Source of the DNA: Streptomyces sp. NBC_01481
Lineage (GTDB): Bacteria; Actinomycetota; Actinomycetes; Streptomycetales; Streptomycetaceae
Direction: 5' to 3'
Length of the DNA stretch: 64,000 nt
Assembly (NCBI RefSeq): GCF_026339995.1
Contig: NZ_JAPEPT010000003.1
Location: 186,001-250,000 of the forward strand
The notes beneath the pieces were generated by a model that worked only from the letters and a program-made list of their open reading frames with translations, had not been told where the DNA came from and searched no databases. Positions within the stretch are counted from its first letter, which is position 1. Every line of letters starts with the position of its first letter. Made by a program: the position numbers and the translations under genes. Positions 53,633 to 60,876 of this stretch are shown here, piece after piece.

Positions 53633-54084
53633 GAGGTTGGGGTGATGGGCGGTGGGGGTGGAAGCCGTGGTCGGGCTGGAGCCGCGGCGGGGGGTGGTGG
53701 CGGGGGCGCCGAGGGAGGACGACTGGGCTGCCGGGGCCGGAGCTGTGATGGGGCCGGGGGCGGCGGAGTTGGTGGCGGGGGCGGAGGCGGCTCGATCGCC
53801 GGCAGCAGCGGCCCACCCGCGCGCAACCGGGCGATGGTCAGCTCGTTGCGGCGGCGTGCTTGCGGGGCGTCGTCGCGCTCGTAGTCGAGCCGGACTCCGG
53901 CGAGGCCGAGGTTGTGGACGGCGAGCAGCCGGTAGCCGAGCGCGTGGGCGATCTCTTCGATCCGGCGCCGCTTCGAGGCTGTGGCATTGCCGGGCAGCAG
54001 TTCGACGCGGCCACGGCCGTCGAAGCGCGCGCGTATCTCGTCGTCCTTCACCTGACTCCACTCCCGGGAATGTTCGGCAGCCAC
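53629..54084 (-). CDS. Small protein with proline-rich C-terminus, unknown function
   Basis: This 151-residue protein (GTG 54084) has a plausible folded N-terminal 85 residues: RARFDGRGRVELLPGNATASKRRRIEEIAHALGYRLLAVHNLG, then RLDYERDDAPQARRRNELTIARLRAGG. The last 60 residues are almost entirely proline with serine, arginine and alanine, clearly disordered. I recognise no family. High proline could be a coding artefact of GC-rich DNA, but codon use in the first part looks real. The gene lies in the patchy accessory stretch. Confidence 0.55.
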   Translation of the reverse strand: MAAEHSREWSQVKDDEIRARFDGRGRVELLPGNATASKRRRIEEIAHALGYRLLAVHNLGLAGVRLDYERDDAPQARRRNELTIARLRAGGPLLPAIEPPPPPPPTPPPPAPSQLRPRQPSRPPSAPPPPPPAAAPARPRLPPPPPITPTS

Positions 54085-54198
54085 CCGGCCTGCGACCAGA
54101 CACTACCGGGCCCGGGCTGGACCGCGAGGTGCCGCAGTATCCGGGCTCTGCCTCCGCTCGGCGTTGCGGGACAGCCCGCAGGGGCGGGGTGGGGAAGC

Positions 54199-54519
54199 TC
54201 AGAACGCGTACCAGCGGACGCCTTCCGCTCCCTCCCGCAGCGACGCCACCCGCCGCGCGAACTCCTCCCGCGCTCTCGGGTTCGTCGGCGCGTGCTGCGC
54301 CACCCACGCGCAGCTCGCCGTTTCCCGCGCGCCCCGCAGCACCCCGCATCCGTCCCACTCGCGCACATCCCACCCGTACGCCCTCGTGAACGACTCGTAC
54401 GCCTCCGGCGCCAGCCCGTAGCGGTCGAGCGCCAATGCCATGACCACCAGGTCGTGTTCGCGCAGGTCCTGCGAGAAGGTCTCGAGGTCCACCACGACCG
54501 GCCTGTCCGGGGTGGTCAT
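54199..54519 (-). pseudogene. Truncated second copy of a phosphotransferase 3' end
   Basis: The 314 bases from 54199 to 54512 are almost identical to 56543-56857, the 3' end of the intact phosphotransferase gene. The encoded tail (VVVDLETFSQDLREHDLVVMALALDRYG... to GVRWYAF) differs at only a few residues from the original. Homology stops at PVVVDL, so the catalytic HGD loop and N-terminal lobe are absent. A short frame from ATG 54519 (MTTPDR) is open but lacks a ribosome site. It is a duplication remnant, with the right end of the structured repeat (GGGGCGGGGTGGGGAAG, 54181) directly beyond its stop. Confidence 0.85.
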
Positions 54520-54555
54520 CACTTGGGGGAACGCACCACAGAAAGGAGGTACGGG

Positions 54556-55259
54556 ATGAGCTGGGTCAGCGGGCCGTTGATGGCGTTCGATCTGGAGACC
54601 ACGGGGACGGATGTCGAGACCGACCGCATCGTGACGGCGGCGGTCGTCCGGCTGGAGGCGGACGGATCCGTGTCGGAGGAGCGGATCTGGCTGCTGAACC
54701 CCGGTGTGGCCATACCTGAGCAGGCATCGGCGATCCACGGCATCTCGACGGAACACGCCCGCGAGCACGGGGTGCCGGCCGCCTCCGCGATCGAGGAGAT
54801 CACACGGGCTGTCGCGGACGGGCTGCGCTCAGGGACGCCACTGGTGGTGATGAACGCGCGCTACGACCTGTCCCTGTTCGACCGTGAGCGCCGGCGGGCA
54901 ACGCACCTTCGCCCGTCATCGATCCGCTGGTGATCGACAAGCACGTCGACAAGTACCGGAAGGGGAAGCGGGCCCTCTACGCGCTGTGTGCCCACTACGG
55001 GGTGTCGCTCGACGACGCGCACGACGCGAGGGCGGACGCCGTGGCCGCTGCCCGAGTGGTGCGACGTCTGGGGGAGGAGCACCAGCCCGTCGGAGTGATG
55101 CCGTTGGCGGACCTGCATGGTCTGCAGGTGCGCGAGGCAGCCGAGCAGTCGCTCTCCTTGCAGGCCTATCTGCGGCGCACCGCGGATCCGGCGGCGGTCG
55201 TCGAACCGGCCTGGCCACTCATCCCCCGGATGCGGGAGCCCGCAGCCGGGAGAGACTGA
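54556..55259 (+). pseudogene. DnaQ-like exonuclease paralogue with a frameshift
   Basis: ATG 54556 has an excellent ribosome site (AAAGGAGGT). The N-terminal frame gives FDLETTGTD (active-site Asp and Glu), PEQASAIHGIS and NARYDLSLFDRE, closely matching the exonuclease at 48361. Near 54896 one base is lost. The continuation is in the next frame (GNAPSPVIDPLVIDKHVDKYRKGKR, then DDAHDARADAVAAARVV with the last catalytic His/Asp) and ends at 55259. If restored it would be a complete, about 234-residue nuclease. It is either a recent pseudogene or a base-calling error in a GC-rich run. Confidence 0.82.
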
Positions 55260-55283
55260 CCCGACGGCGCGGAGGCCCGGATG

Positions 55284-55637
55284 TCAGTTGGCGGCCGGGG
55301 AAGCTGTCTCGTCGGCCTTGATGTCGAAGTTGATCTTTTTTCCGTCGACCGAGGTGACGGTGGCCGACACGCCCAGCGTGCTGCCGTCCTTCGCCGTGAG
55401 CGTGCACCGGGTGGTGGTGCCGACCTTGCCGACGAGGTCCTCGGGACAGGTGATGTCCGGCTTCGGCTGGCCCGTGGTGGCGGCGAGCTTTTCGGAGACC
55501 GTGGTGGCCAGCTTGTCCGAAGACAGTTTCGGCTCGGAGTTACCGACGTTGACCGAGGCCGAGCAGCCGACGAGCAGCGCGCAGGCGGCCACAGCCGAGA
55601 GGCTCCACGTTGCTACGGGCAAGCGGGCTATGGTCAT
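55284..55637 (-). CDS. DUF4333 domain lipoprotein
   Basis: This 117-residue lipoprotein starts at ATG 55637 with a signal peptide and lipobox LVGC near residue 22. The rest is a DUF4333 domain: ITCPEDLVGKVGTTTRCTLTAKDGSTLGVSATVTSVDGKKI, with two cysteines likely to form a disulfide. Actinobacterial DUF4333 proteins sit on the outer face of the membrane or in the wall; their role is not known. It stands apart, with about 90 bp to the gene on its upstream side. Confidence 0.85.
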   Translation of the reverse strand: MTIARLPVATWSLSAVAACALLVGCSASVNVGNSEPKLSSDKLATTVSEKLAATTGQPKPDITCPEDLVGKVGTTTRCTLTAKDGSTLGVSATVTSVDGKKINFDIKADETASPAAN

Positions 55638-55727
55638 GGGGTTCCATTCCGAATGATCAAGACAGTCGCCGGAAGCATACGCGGCACCGTGGTGCCGGGA
55701 TTGTCGCCGGCGGTGCCGAAAGGCCAC

Positions 55728-56240
55728 TCAGAGCTTACCGAAGATCACTCCGCGCCAGGTCCAGCCCGATTCGAGGGCGGCGTTCCGCAGGGGGTTGGTC
55801 AGCTGCGCGCTGTCGAAGCTGAATGTCTCCGTCGCTTCGAGGCGGCCGTTCTCCCCTCGTTGGAGCGTCCACCGGCGGGAGACGGTCCTGCCCGCGCCGC
55901 GCGCGTACTCCGCCGAAGTCTGGAGCCGCGGAGGATTCCCGACGCGGGTGACCTCCCACTGCTCCTCGACGGCACGCACCTCAGGGACCTCCTCGACCAG
56001 GCGCATCCGGATCCGGAGGGCGTGCGTCAGTTGGGACCCGATAAAGAAGGTCTGCCAGGCGGGCTCGGCGATCCGCCACTCCGCCACCAGATCGGCGTCA
56101 TGCGCTGCGCCGTCGCTGATGATGTACGGGACATCCGGCCGGTTGAGACTGAGCAGGGCTGTCCGCAATTCCTCGGCCGAGCGTGGCGCGACCCCGTCCT
56201 CGGGGCGCTTGGTTCCGGTCAGCATGTCGAAGAATCCCAT
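55728..56240 (-). CDS. Protein of unknown function
   Basis: This 170-residue soluble protein starts at ATG 56240 (MGFFDMLTG). The body has a strand-rich pattern: PYIISDGAAHDADLVAEWRIAEPAWQTFF, then VEEQWEVTRVGNPPRLQTSAEYARGAGRTVSRRWTLQRGENGRLEATETFSF, with a final TWRGVIFGKL. No signal peptide or membrane helix is visible, and I recognise no family. The long upstream open frame to 57011 is mainly the shadow of the phosphotransferase gene. About 300 bp without a gene (56241-56542) separate it from that gene's stop. Confidence 0.65.
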   Translation of the reverse strand: MGFFDMLTGTKRPEDGVAPRSAEELRTALLSLNRPDVPYIISDGAAHDADLVAEWRIAEPAWQTFFIGSQLTHALRIRMRLVEEVPEVRAVEEQWEVTRVGNPPRLQTSAEYARGAGRTVSRRWTLQRGENGRLEATETFSFDSAQLTNPLRNAALESGWTWRGVIFGKL

Positions 56241-56542
56241 GAGGTCACCCGCGCCACCGATCCACCACCGGCCGCCATGCGGCTGGCTGACTGGGTGCCA
56301 GGCATCTGATGCTCGTCCAAGTACTTCGTCGCGCGCTGCTTGTCGCTCGCCGAGCTCGCGAGCTTCTGCTCGCCGCCTGCTCCGGTTCCCATGGGCAACC
56401 CCCGTTGCAATCGAACTGTCCGGCCTCGCAGCCAAAGAGGCGAAGTACGGAAGACTGTCCCGCACCCTATCGGGGTGAACTGCGGTGCGAGCAGGCGGCC
56501 CACCGTGTGTGTCCGGAGCGTCCGCGCGTCGGGAAGCGCTGG
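56241..56542. other. Intergenic region
   Basis: These 302 bp upstream of the gene ending at 55728 hold no supported gene and no clear repeat. They should contain its promoter and the end of the phosphotransferase transcript. I see no strong hairpin. Confidence 0.3.
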
Positions 56543-57394
56543 TCAGAACGGGTACCAGCGGACGCCTTCCGCTCCCTCCCGCAGCGACGCCACCCGCCTC
56601 GCGAACTCCTCCCGCGCCCTCGGGTTCGTCGGCGCGTGCTGCGCCACCCACGCGCAGCTCGCCGTTTCCCGTGCGCCCCGCAGCACCCCGCATCCGTCCC
56701 ACTCGCGCACATCCCAGCCGTACGCCCCCGTGAACGACACGTACGCCTCCGGCGCCAGCCCGTAGCGGTCGAGCGCCAATGCCATGACCACCAGGTCGTG
56801 TTCGCGCAGGTCCTGCGAGAAGGTCTCGAGGTCCACCACGACCGGCCCGTCCGGGCCGACGTGGACATTGCGGGGGAGCGCGTCGCCGTGGATCGGGCCG
56901 GGCGGCAGGTGGGGCGTCAGTGCGGACGCCGCCTCCGCGAAACCGTCCCGGCGTTCGCGCAGATACGCCGCGTCCGCCGGGTCGATCGCGTCCCCCGCCA
57001 GCCGTAGCCACCGCTCGACGCCGCCCAGTACATCCCGCCGCGGAAGTGAGAAGGCGGGCGACGGCAGGGCGTGAATCAGCCGCAGCAGCCCTGCCAGATC
57101 CGCCGGCTCCGCCTCGCGTACCGGGTCGGGCAGCCGGTGCCAGAGGGTGACCGGATGGCCCTCCACCAGGCGCGGCTTCGGCTCCGCCGGGCGGACGGCC
57201 GGGACGCCGGACTCCTCCAGCCAGGCGCCGACGGCCAGTTCACGTTCCGCACGTGCCAGCAGCTCCGCGCCGCGGCCGATCTTGACGACCACCTCGCCCG
57301 CCCCGAACACCGCGTTCTCGCCGAGCGCCAGCAGCGTGGCGTCGGCGGGCAGTCCGGCGGCCGCCAGTACGGCGCGTGCCCGTGTCTCGTTCAT
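56543..57394 (-). CDS. Aminoglycoside phosphotransferase family protein
   Basis: This 283-residue kinase of the APH/ChoK fold has a small N-lobe ending near residue 80 (VVVKIGRGAELLARAERE), the catalytic loop PIHGDALPRNVHV near 170 and the metal-binding VVVDLETFSQD near 190. The C-terminal lobe ends GVRWYPF. It could phosphorylate an aminoglycoside, a sugar or another small molecule; nothing here points to resistance. ATG 57394 (MNETRA) is preferred; a start at 57412 adds six residues. The 3' 314 bp are duplicated at 54199. Confidence 0.85.
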   Translation of the reverse strand: MNETRARAVLAAAGLPADATLLALGENAVFGAGEVVVKIGRGAELLARAERELAVGAWLEESGVPAVRPAEPKPRLVEGHPVTLWHRLPDPVREAEPADLAGLLRLIHALPSPAFSLPRRDVLGGVERWLRLAGDAIDPADAAYLRERRDGFAEAASALTPHLPPGPIHGDALPRNVHVGPDGPVVVDLETFSQDLREHDLVVMALALDRYGLAPEAYVSFTGAYGWDVREWDGCGVLRGARETASCAWVAQHAPTNPRAREEFARRVASLREGAEGVRWYPF

Positions 57395-57501
57395 GGCGAC
57401 AAAGTTTCGCATCCCCGCAGGTTGGGTTGACGAACCGACGGACCGTCAGCACGATGACGGGGCCGCCGAGGCGACCACCGGGACTGGGGGGAGTCGATTC
57501 C

Positions 57502-58449
57502 GTGACACTGGCGAGCACTGCGCCGCGGTCCGAGAGACAGTCCGGAAGGCGGTCGCCCGGAAAGCCGCGACCGGGAAAGCAACTCGACCACGGTGCCTGG
57601 TTCCTCGTACTGCCTGCCCTCATCCCGATCCTCGTCCTGAGCGTCGGCCCTCTCCTCTATGGCATCTCGCTCGCCTTCACCGACTCCCAGGCCGGCCGCA
57701 CCGAGCCCACCGAGTGGATCGGCACGCTCAACTTCCAGGACCTGATCCACGACACCCTCTTCTGGGACTCGTTCAGGATCGGCCTGCTCTGGGCGGCCGG
57801 CGTCACCGTCCCCCAGTTCGCGCTCGCCCTGGGCCTCGCCCTCCTGCTCAACCAGAACCTCCGCTTCCGCTGGCTGGCCCGGGCGCTCGCGATCATTCCC
57901 TGGGCCATGCCCGAAGTCGTCGTCGGCATCATGTGGCGGCTCGTATACAACCCCGACGCCGGAATTCTCAACGAGACGATCCGCGATCTCGGCCTCGGCG
58001 ACGGGCGGGACTGGCTCACCGGACTGGCCACCGCCCTGCCCGCCGTGATCGTGGTCGGAATCTGGGCGGGCATGCCGCAGACCACCGTCGCACTCCTCGC
58101 GGGCCTGCAGAACACCCCGTACGAACTCCACGAGGCCGCCGCCCTCGACGGCGCGGGCGCCTGGCGCCGGTTCCGCACGGTCACCTGGCCCGCCCTCAGG
58201 CCCGTCGCCCTCGCCATCACCGCGCTCAATTTCATCTGGAACTTCAACTCGTTCGCCCTGGTCTATGTGCTCACCAACGGCGGACCCGGCGGACGCACCC
58301 GCCTCCCCATGCTCTTCGCCTACGAAGAGGCCTTCCGTTACGGCCAGTTCGGCTACGCCGCGGCCATGGGCTGCGTCATGGTCGCGGTGATCTCGGTGTT
58401 GCTCGCCCTGTATCTCGTAGGACGGCTCAAGGGAGGCGATGAGAAGTGA
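57502..58449 (+). CDS. Sugar ABC transporter permease 1
   Basis: This 315-residue permease of the MalF/CUT1 type starts at GTG 57502, 8 bp after GGGGGGAG. Six membrane helices surround the EAA motif EAAALDGAGAWRRFRTVTWPAL near residue 210, which contacts the ATPase. It is the first gene of a three-gene importer and overlaps the next one by 4 bp. No ATPase gene is present; in Streptomyces CUT1 importers commonly share MsiK encoded elsewhere. Confidence 0.93.
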   Translation: MTLASTAPRSERQSGRRSPGKPRPGKQLDHGAWFLVLPALIPILVLSVGPLLYGISLAFTDSQAGRTEPTEWIGTLNFQDLIHDTLFWDSFRIGLLWAAGVTVPQFALALGLALLLNQNLRFRWLARALAIIPWAMPEVVVGIMWRLVYNPDAGILNETIRDLGLGDGRDWLTGLATALPAVIVVGIWAGMPQTTVALLAGLQNTPYELHEAAALDGAGAWRRFRTVTWPALRPVALAITALNFIWNFNSFALVYVLTNGGPGGRTRLPMLFAYEEAFRYGQFGYAAAMGCVMVAVISVLLALYLVGRLKGGDEK

Positions 58450-59288
58450 CGGCGCTGCGCACGAGCAGATCGGGCCGCACCGGCCAGTACCTCGCGCTCC
58501 TGGGCTACCTCGTCTTCCTCGCGTTCCCCTTCCTCTGGCTGATCTCCACCGCCTTCAAACCGCCACGCGAACTCGGCTCCCTGCACCCCACCTGGATCCC
58601 TGAGAACCCCACCCTCGACAACTTCCGCCAGGCCTTCGACGAACAGCCCCTTCTCCGGGCCGCCGGCAACAGCCTCGTCGCGGCCCTCGCCGCCGCGCTC
58701 ATCGCCGTCGCGATCGCGACACCCATGGCGTATGTCATGGCCCGCAACCGCACCAAGCTCTCCACCGCCGCCACCGGCTGGGTCGTGGTCAGCCAGGCGT
58801 TCCCGTTCGTCCTGGTGATCATTCCGCTGTTCCTGATCCTCAAGAACCTGCATCTGATCAACACTCTGTTCGGTCTGATCATGGTGTACGTGGTGTGGTC
58901 GCTGCCGTTCGCGCTCTGGATGCTGGTCGGCTACGTACGGGCCGTGCCGCGCGAGCTGGAGGAGGCCGCGGCCGTCGACGGCGCGGGCAGGGCACGCACC
59001 CTCGTCTCGGTCACCGCGCCGCTGCTCGCGCCCGGCATCGTCGCGACCGCGCTGTTCGCGTTCATCACCGCGTGGAACGAGTTCTTCTTCGCGCTCGTCC
59101 TGCTCAAGACCCCGGAGAAACAGACCTTGCCCGTCGTCCTCACCCACTTCCTCGGCGCGGAGGGCGTCGCCGACCTCGGGCCGCTCGCAGCGGCCGCGTT
59201 CCTCGCGACGATCCCCTCGCTGGTCATCTTCGCGATCATCCAGAAGCGGATCACGGGCGGGATGCTCGCAGGGGCGGTGAAGTCCTGA
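58446..59288 (+). CDS. Sugar ABC transporter permease 2
   Basis: This 280-residue MalG-type permease has six helices. The EAA motif EEAAAVDGAGRARTLVSVTAPL is near residue 172. GTG 58446 overlaps the first permease stop, and its own stop overlaps the next start (ATGA), so all three genes are translationally coupled. It pairs with the first permease in the membrane. Confidence 0.93.
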   Translation: MTALRTSRSGRTGQYLALLGYLVFLAFPFLWLISTAFKPPRELGSLHPTWIPENPTLDNFRQAFDEQPLLRAAGNSLVAALAAALIAVAIATPMAYVMARNRTKLSTAATGWVVVSQAFPFVLVIIPLFLILKNLHLINTLFGLIMVYVVWSLPFALWMLVGYVRAVPRELEEAAAVDGAGRARTLVSVTAPLLAPGIVATALFAFITAWNEFFFALVLLKTPEKQTLPVVLTHFLGAEGVADLGPLAAAAFLATIPSLVIFAIIQKRITGGMLAGAVKS

Positions 59289-60583
59289 TGCGCGTACGGA
59301 TCCTGACGGCGGCGGCCGCCGCGCTCACTCTTGTGCTGAGCGGATGCTCGGGCGGCGGAGCCGGGAACACCGACGGGAGGATCACGCTGCGCTTCCAGTC
59401 GCTGGCCTGGCAGAAGGAGTCCGTCGACGCCAACAAGGAGCTGGTGAAGGAGTGGAACGCGAGCCATCCCGGCATCCAGGTCCAGTACGTCCAGGGCAGC
59501 TGGGACAGCGTCCATGACCAGCTGCTGACCTCCTTCGAAGGCGGCGAGGCGCCGGACGTCATCCATGACGCGTCCGACGACCTCGCCGACTTCGCGTACG
59601 GCGGCTATCTCGCGGACCTGAGCGAGCTGCTGCCCCAGCGCCTCAGGTCCGACATCCCGCAACGCAGTTGGGAGACGACGACCTTCGGCAAGGGGATCTA
59701 CGGCGTCCCCTTCCTCCAGGAGCCACGCGTCCTGATCGCCAACAAGAAGATCCTCGACGCGTCCGGGGTCCGTCTCCCGACGGATTGGCGCCCCTGGAGC
59801 TGGGAGGAGTTCCGGGACGTCACCAAGACGCTGACGGCCACGATGGGGCAGGGCAAGTACGGCATCGCCTGGCCGCTCAAGGAACCGGTGTCCCTCACCC
59901 TCAACCTGGGCCTCTCGGCAGGCGGGCGGCTGTTCCACCGTGGGGAGGACGGGAAGGTCACCGTCGCATTCACGGACGGCGACGCGGTGGTGCCCGGCAC
60001 CATCCACGCCCAGGTCAACACCGACAAGAGCGCATCGCCCACCACCCTGGGCTCAGGCGGCTCGGACACGCTGCCCGGATTCTTCGGCGGCAAGTACGCC
60101 ATGGTCCCGCTGGGTTTCTCCTACCGGCAGCAGATCGTGCAGCAGGCACCCAAGGGCTTCGAGTGGACGGTGCTGCCCGCGCCCGCCGGACCCGAGGGCC
60201 CGGCCCAGGGGGTGAGCCCGCAGACGCTTTCCGTCGCCGAGGACAGTCCGTACAAGAAGGAAGCGGCGCAGTTCATCGACTTCATGCTGCGGCCGCGGAA
60301 CATGGTGCGTCTGGCGAAGGGCGACTGGATGCTGCCGACCGGCACCGAGGCGCTCGCCGATCCGGCGCTGCACACCGAGAAGGACGGGTGGGCGACGGGC
60401 GCGGCGCTCGCGCGTGAACTGCGGTCGGCGCCCGCGCAGTCGGTGCGGGGCTATCCGGAGTGGAAGGACAAGGTGGCGACGCCGGCGCTGCAGGAGTACT
60501 ACAGCGGGGCGATCGGTACGGGCGAGCTGAGGAAGCGGCTGGTCGGGGACGGAAATCTGGTGCTGGCGCGCTACCAGCGGTAG
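59288..60583 (+). CDS. Extracellular sugar-binding lipoprotein
   Basis: This 431-residue CUT1 solute-binding protein has lipobox LSGC at residues 17-20. The N-terminal ITLRFQSLAWQKESVDANKELVKEWNASHPGIQVQYV and GEAPDVIHDASDDLADFAYGGYLADLSELL segments are typical, as is the hinge region around KYAMVPLGFSYRQQ. Having the binding protein last, after the permeases, is less common than binding protein first. The ligand could be a di- or oligosaccharide. A structured repeat follows the stop. Confidence 0.92.
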   Translation: MRVRILTAAAAALTLVLSGCSGGGAGNTDGRITLRFQSLAWQKESVDANKELVKEWNASHPGIQVQYVQGSWDSVHDQLLTSFEGGEAPDVIHDASDDLADFAYGGYLADLSELLPQRLRSDIPQRSWETTTFGKGIYGVPFLQEPRVLIANKKILDASGVRLPTDWRPWSWEEFRDVTKTLTATMGQGKYGIAWPLKEPVSLTLNLGLSAGGRLFHRGEDGKVTVAFTDGDAVVPGTIHAQVNTDKSASPTTLGSGGSDTLPGFFGGKYAMVPLGFSYRQQIVQQAPKGFEWTVLPAPAGPEGPAQGVSPQTLSVAEDSPYKKEAAQFIDFMLRPRNMVRLAKGDWMLPTGTEALADPALHTEKDGWATGAALARELRSAPAQSVRGYPEWKDKVATPALQEYYSGAIGTGELRKRLVGDGNLVLARYQR

Positions 60584-60876
60584 GCGGGTGCCGCTGCGCG
60601 GGGCTGCTCCCCACCCCGCCCTCCCCCTACGGCCTGGCGGCCGTGGGAGGTACCCCCATCCCGAACTGGGGCTCCGCCCCAGACCCCGCGCCTCAAACGC
60701 CGGCGGGGCTGAATTTCCGCCGGTCGGCCTGAAATTCAGGCCGACCGGCGGAAATCCAGCCTGTCCGGCGATTGAGGACACGCCCGAAGGGCGTATGGGG
60801 GCCGGGGGGCAAGCCCCCAACTGGGGTCTGGGGGCTTGCCCCCAGTTACGGGAAGGGGCGGGGTGGGGGAAGACCC
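60584..60876. repeat. Structured GC-rich intergenic repeat (copy B)
   Basis: No gene is present. The core, 60608-60870, has inverted ends of the same type as copy A (TCCCCACCCCGCCC on the left; GGGCGGGGTGGGGGA on the right). Positions 60608-60671 match 34397-34460 exactly. Inside are the hairpin modules CAGCCTGTCCGGCGATTGAGG and CTGGGGCTCCGCCCCAG. It lies between two converging genes, as does copy A. Confidence 0.75.

Noticed and set aside
56543..57394. Aminoglycoside resistance gene
   Set aside because: The fold fits, but there is no evidence for this substrate; many such kinases act on other molecules.
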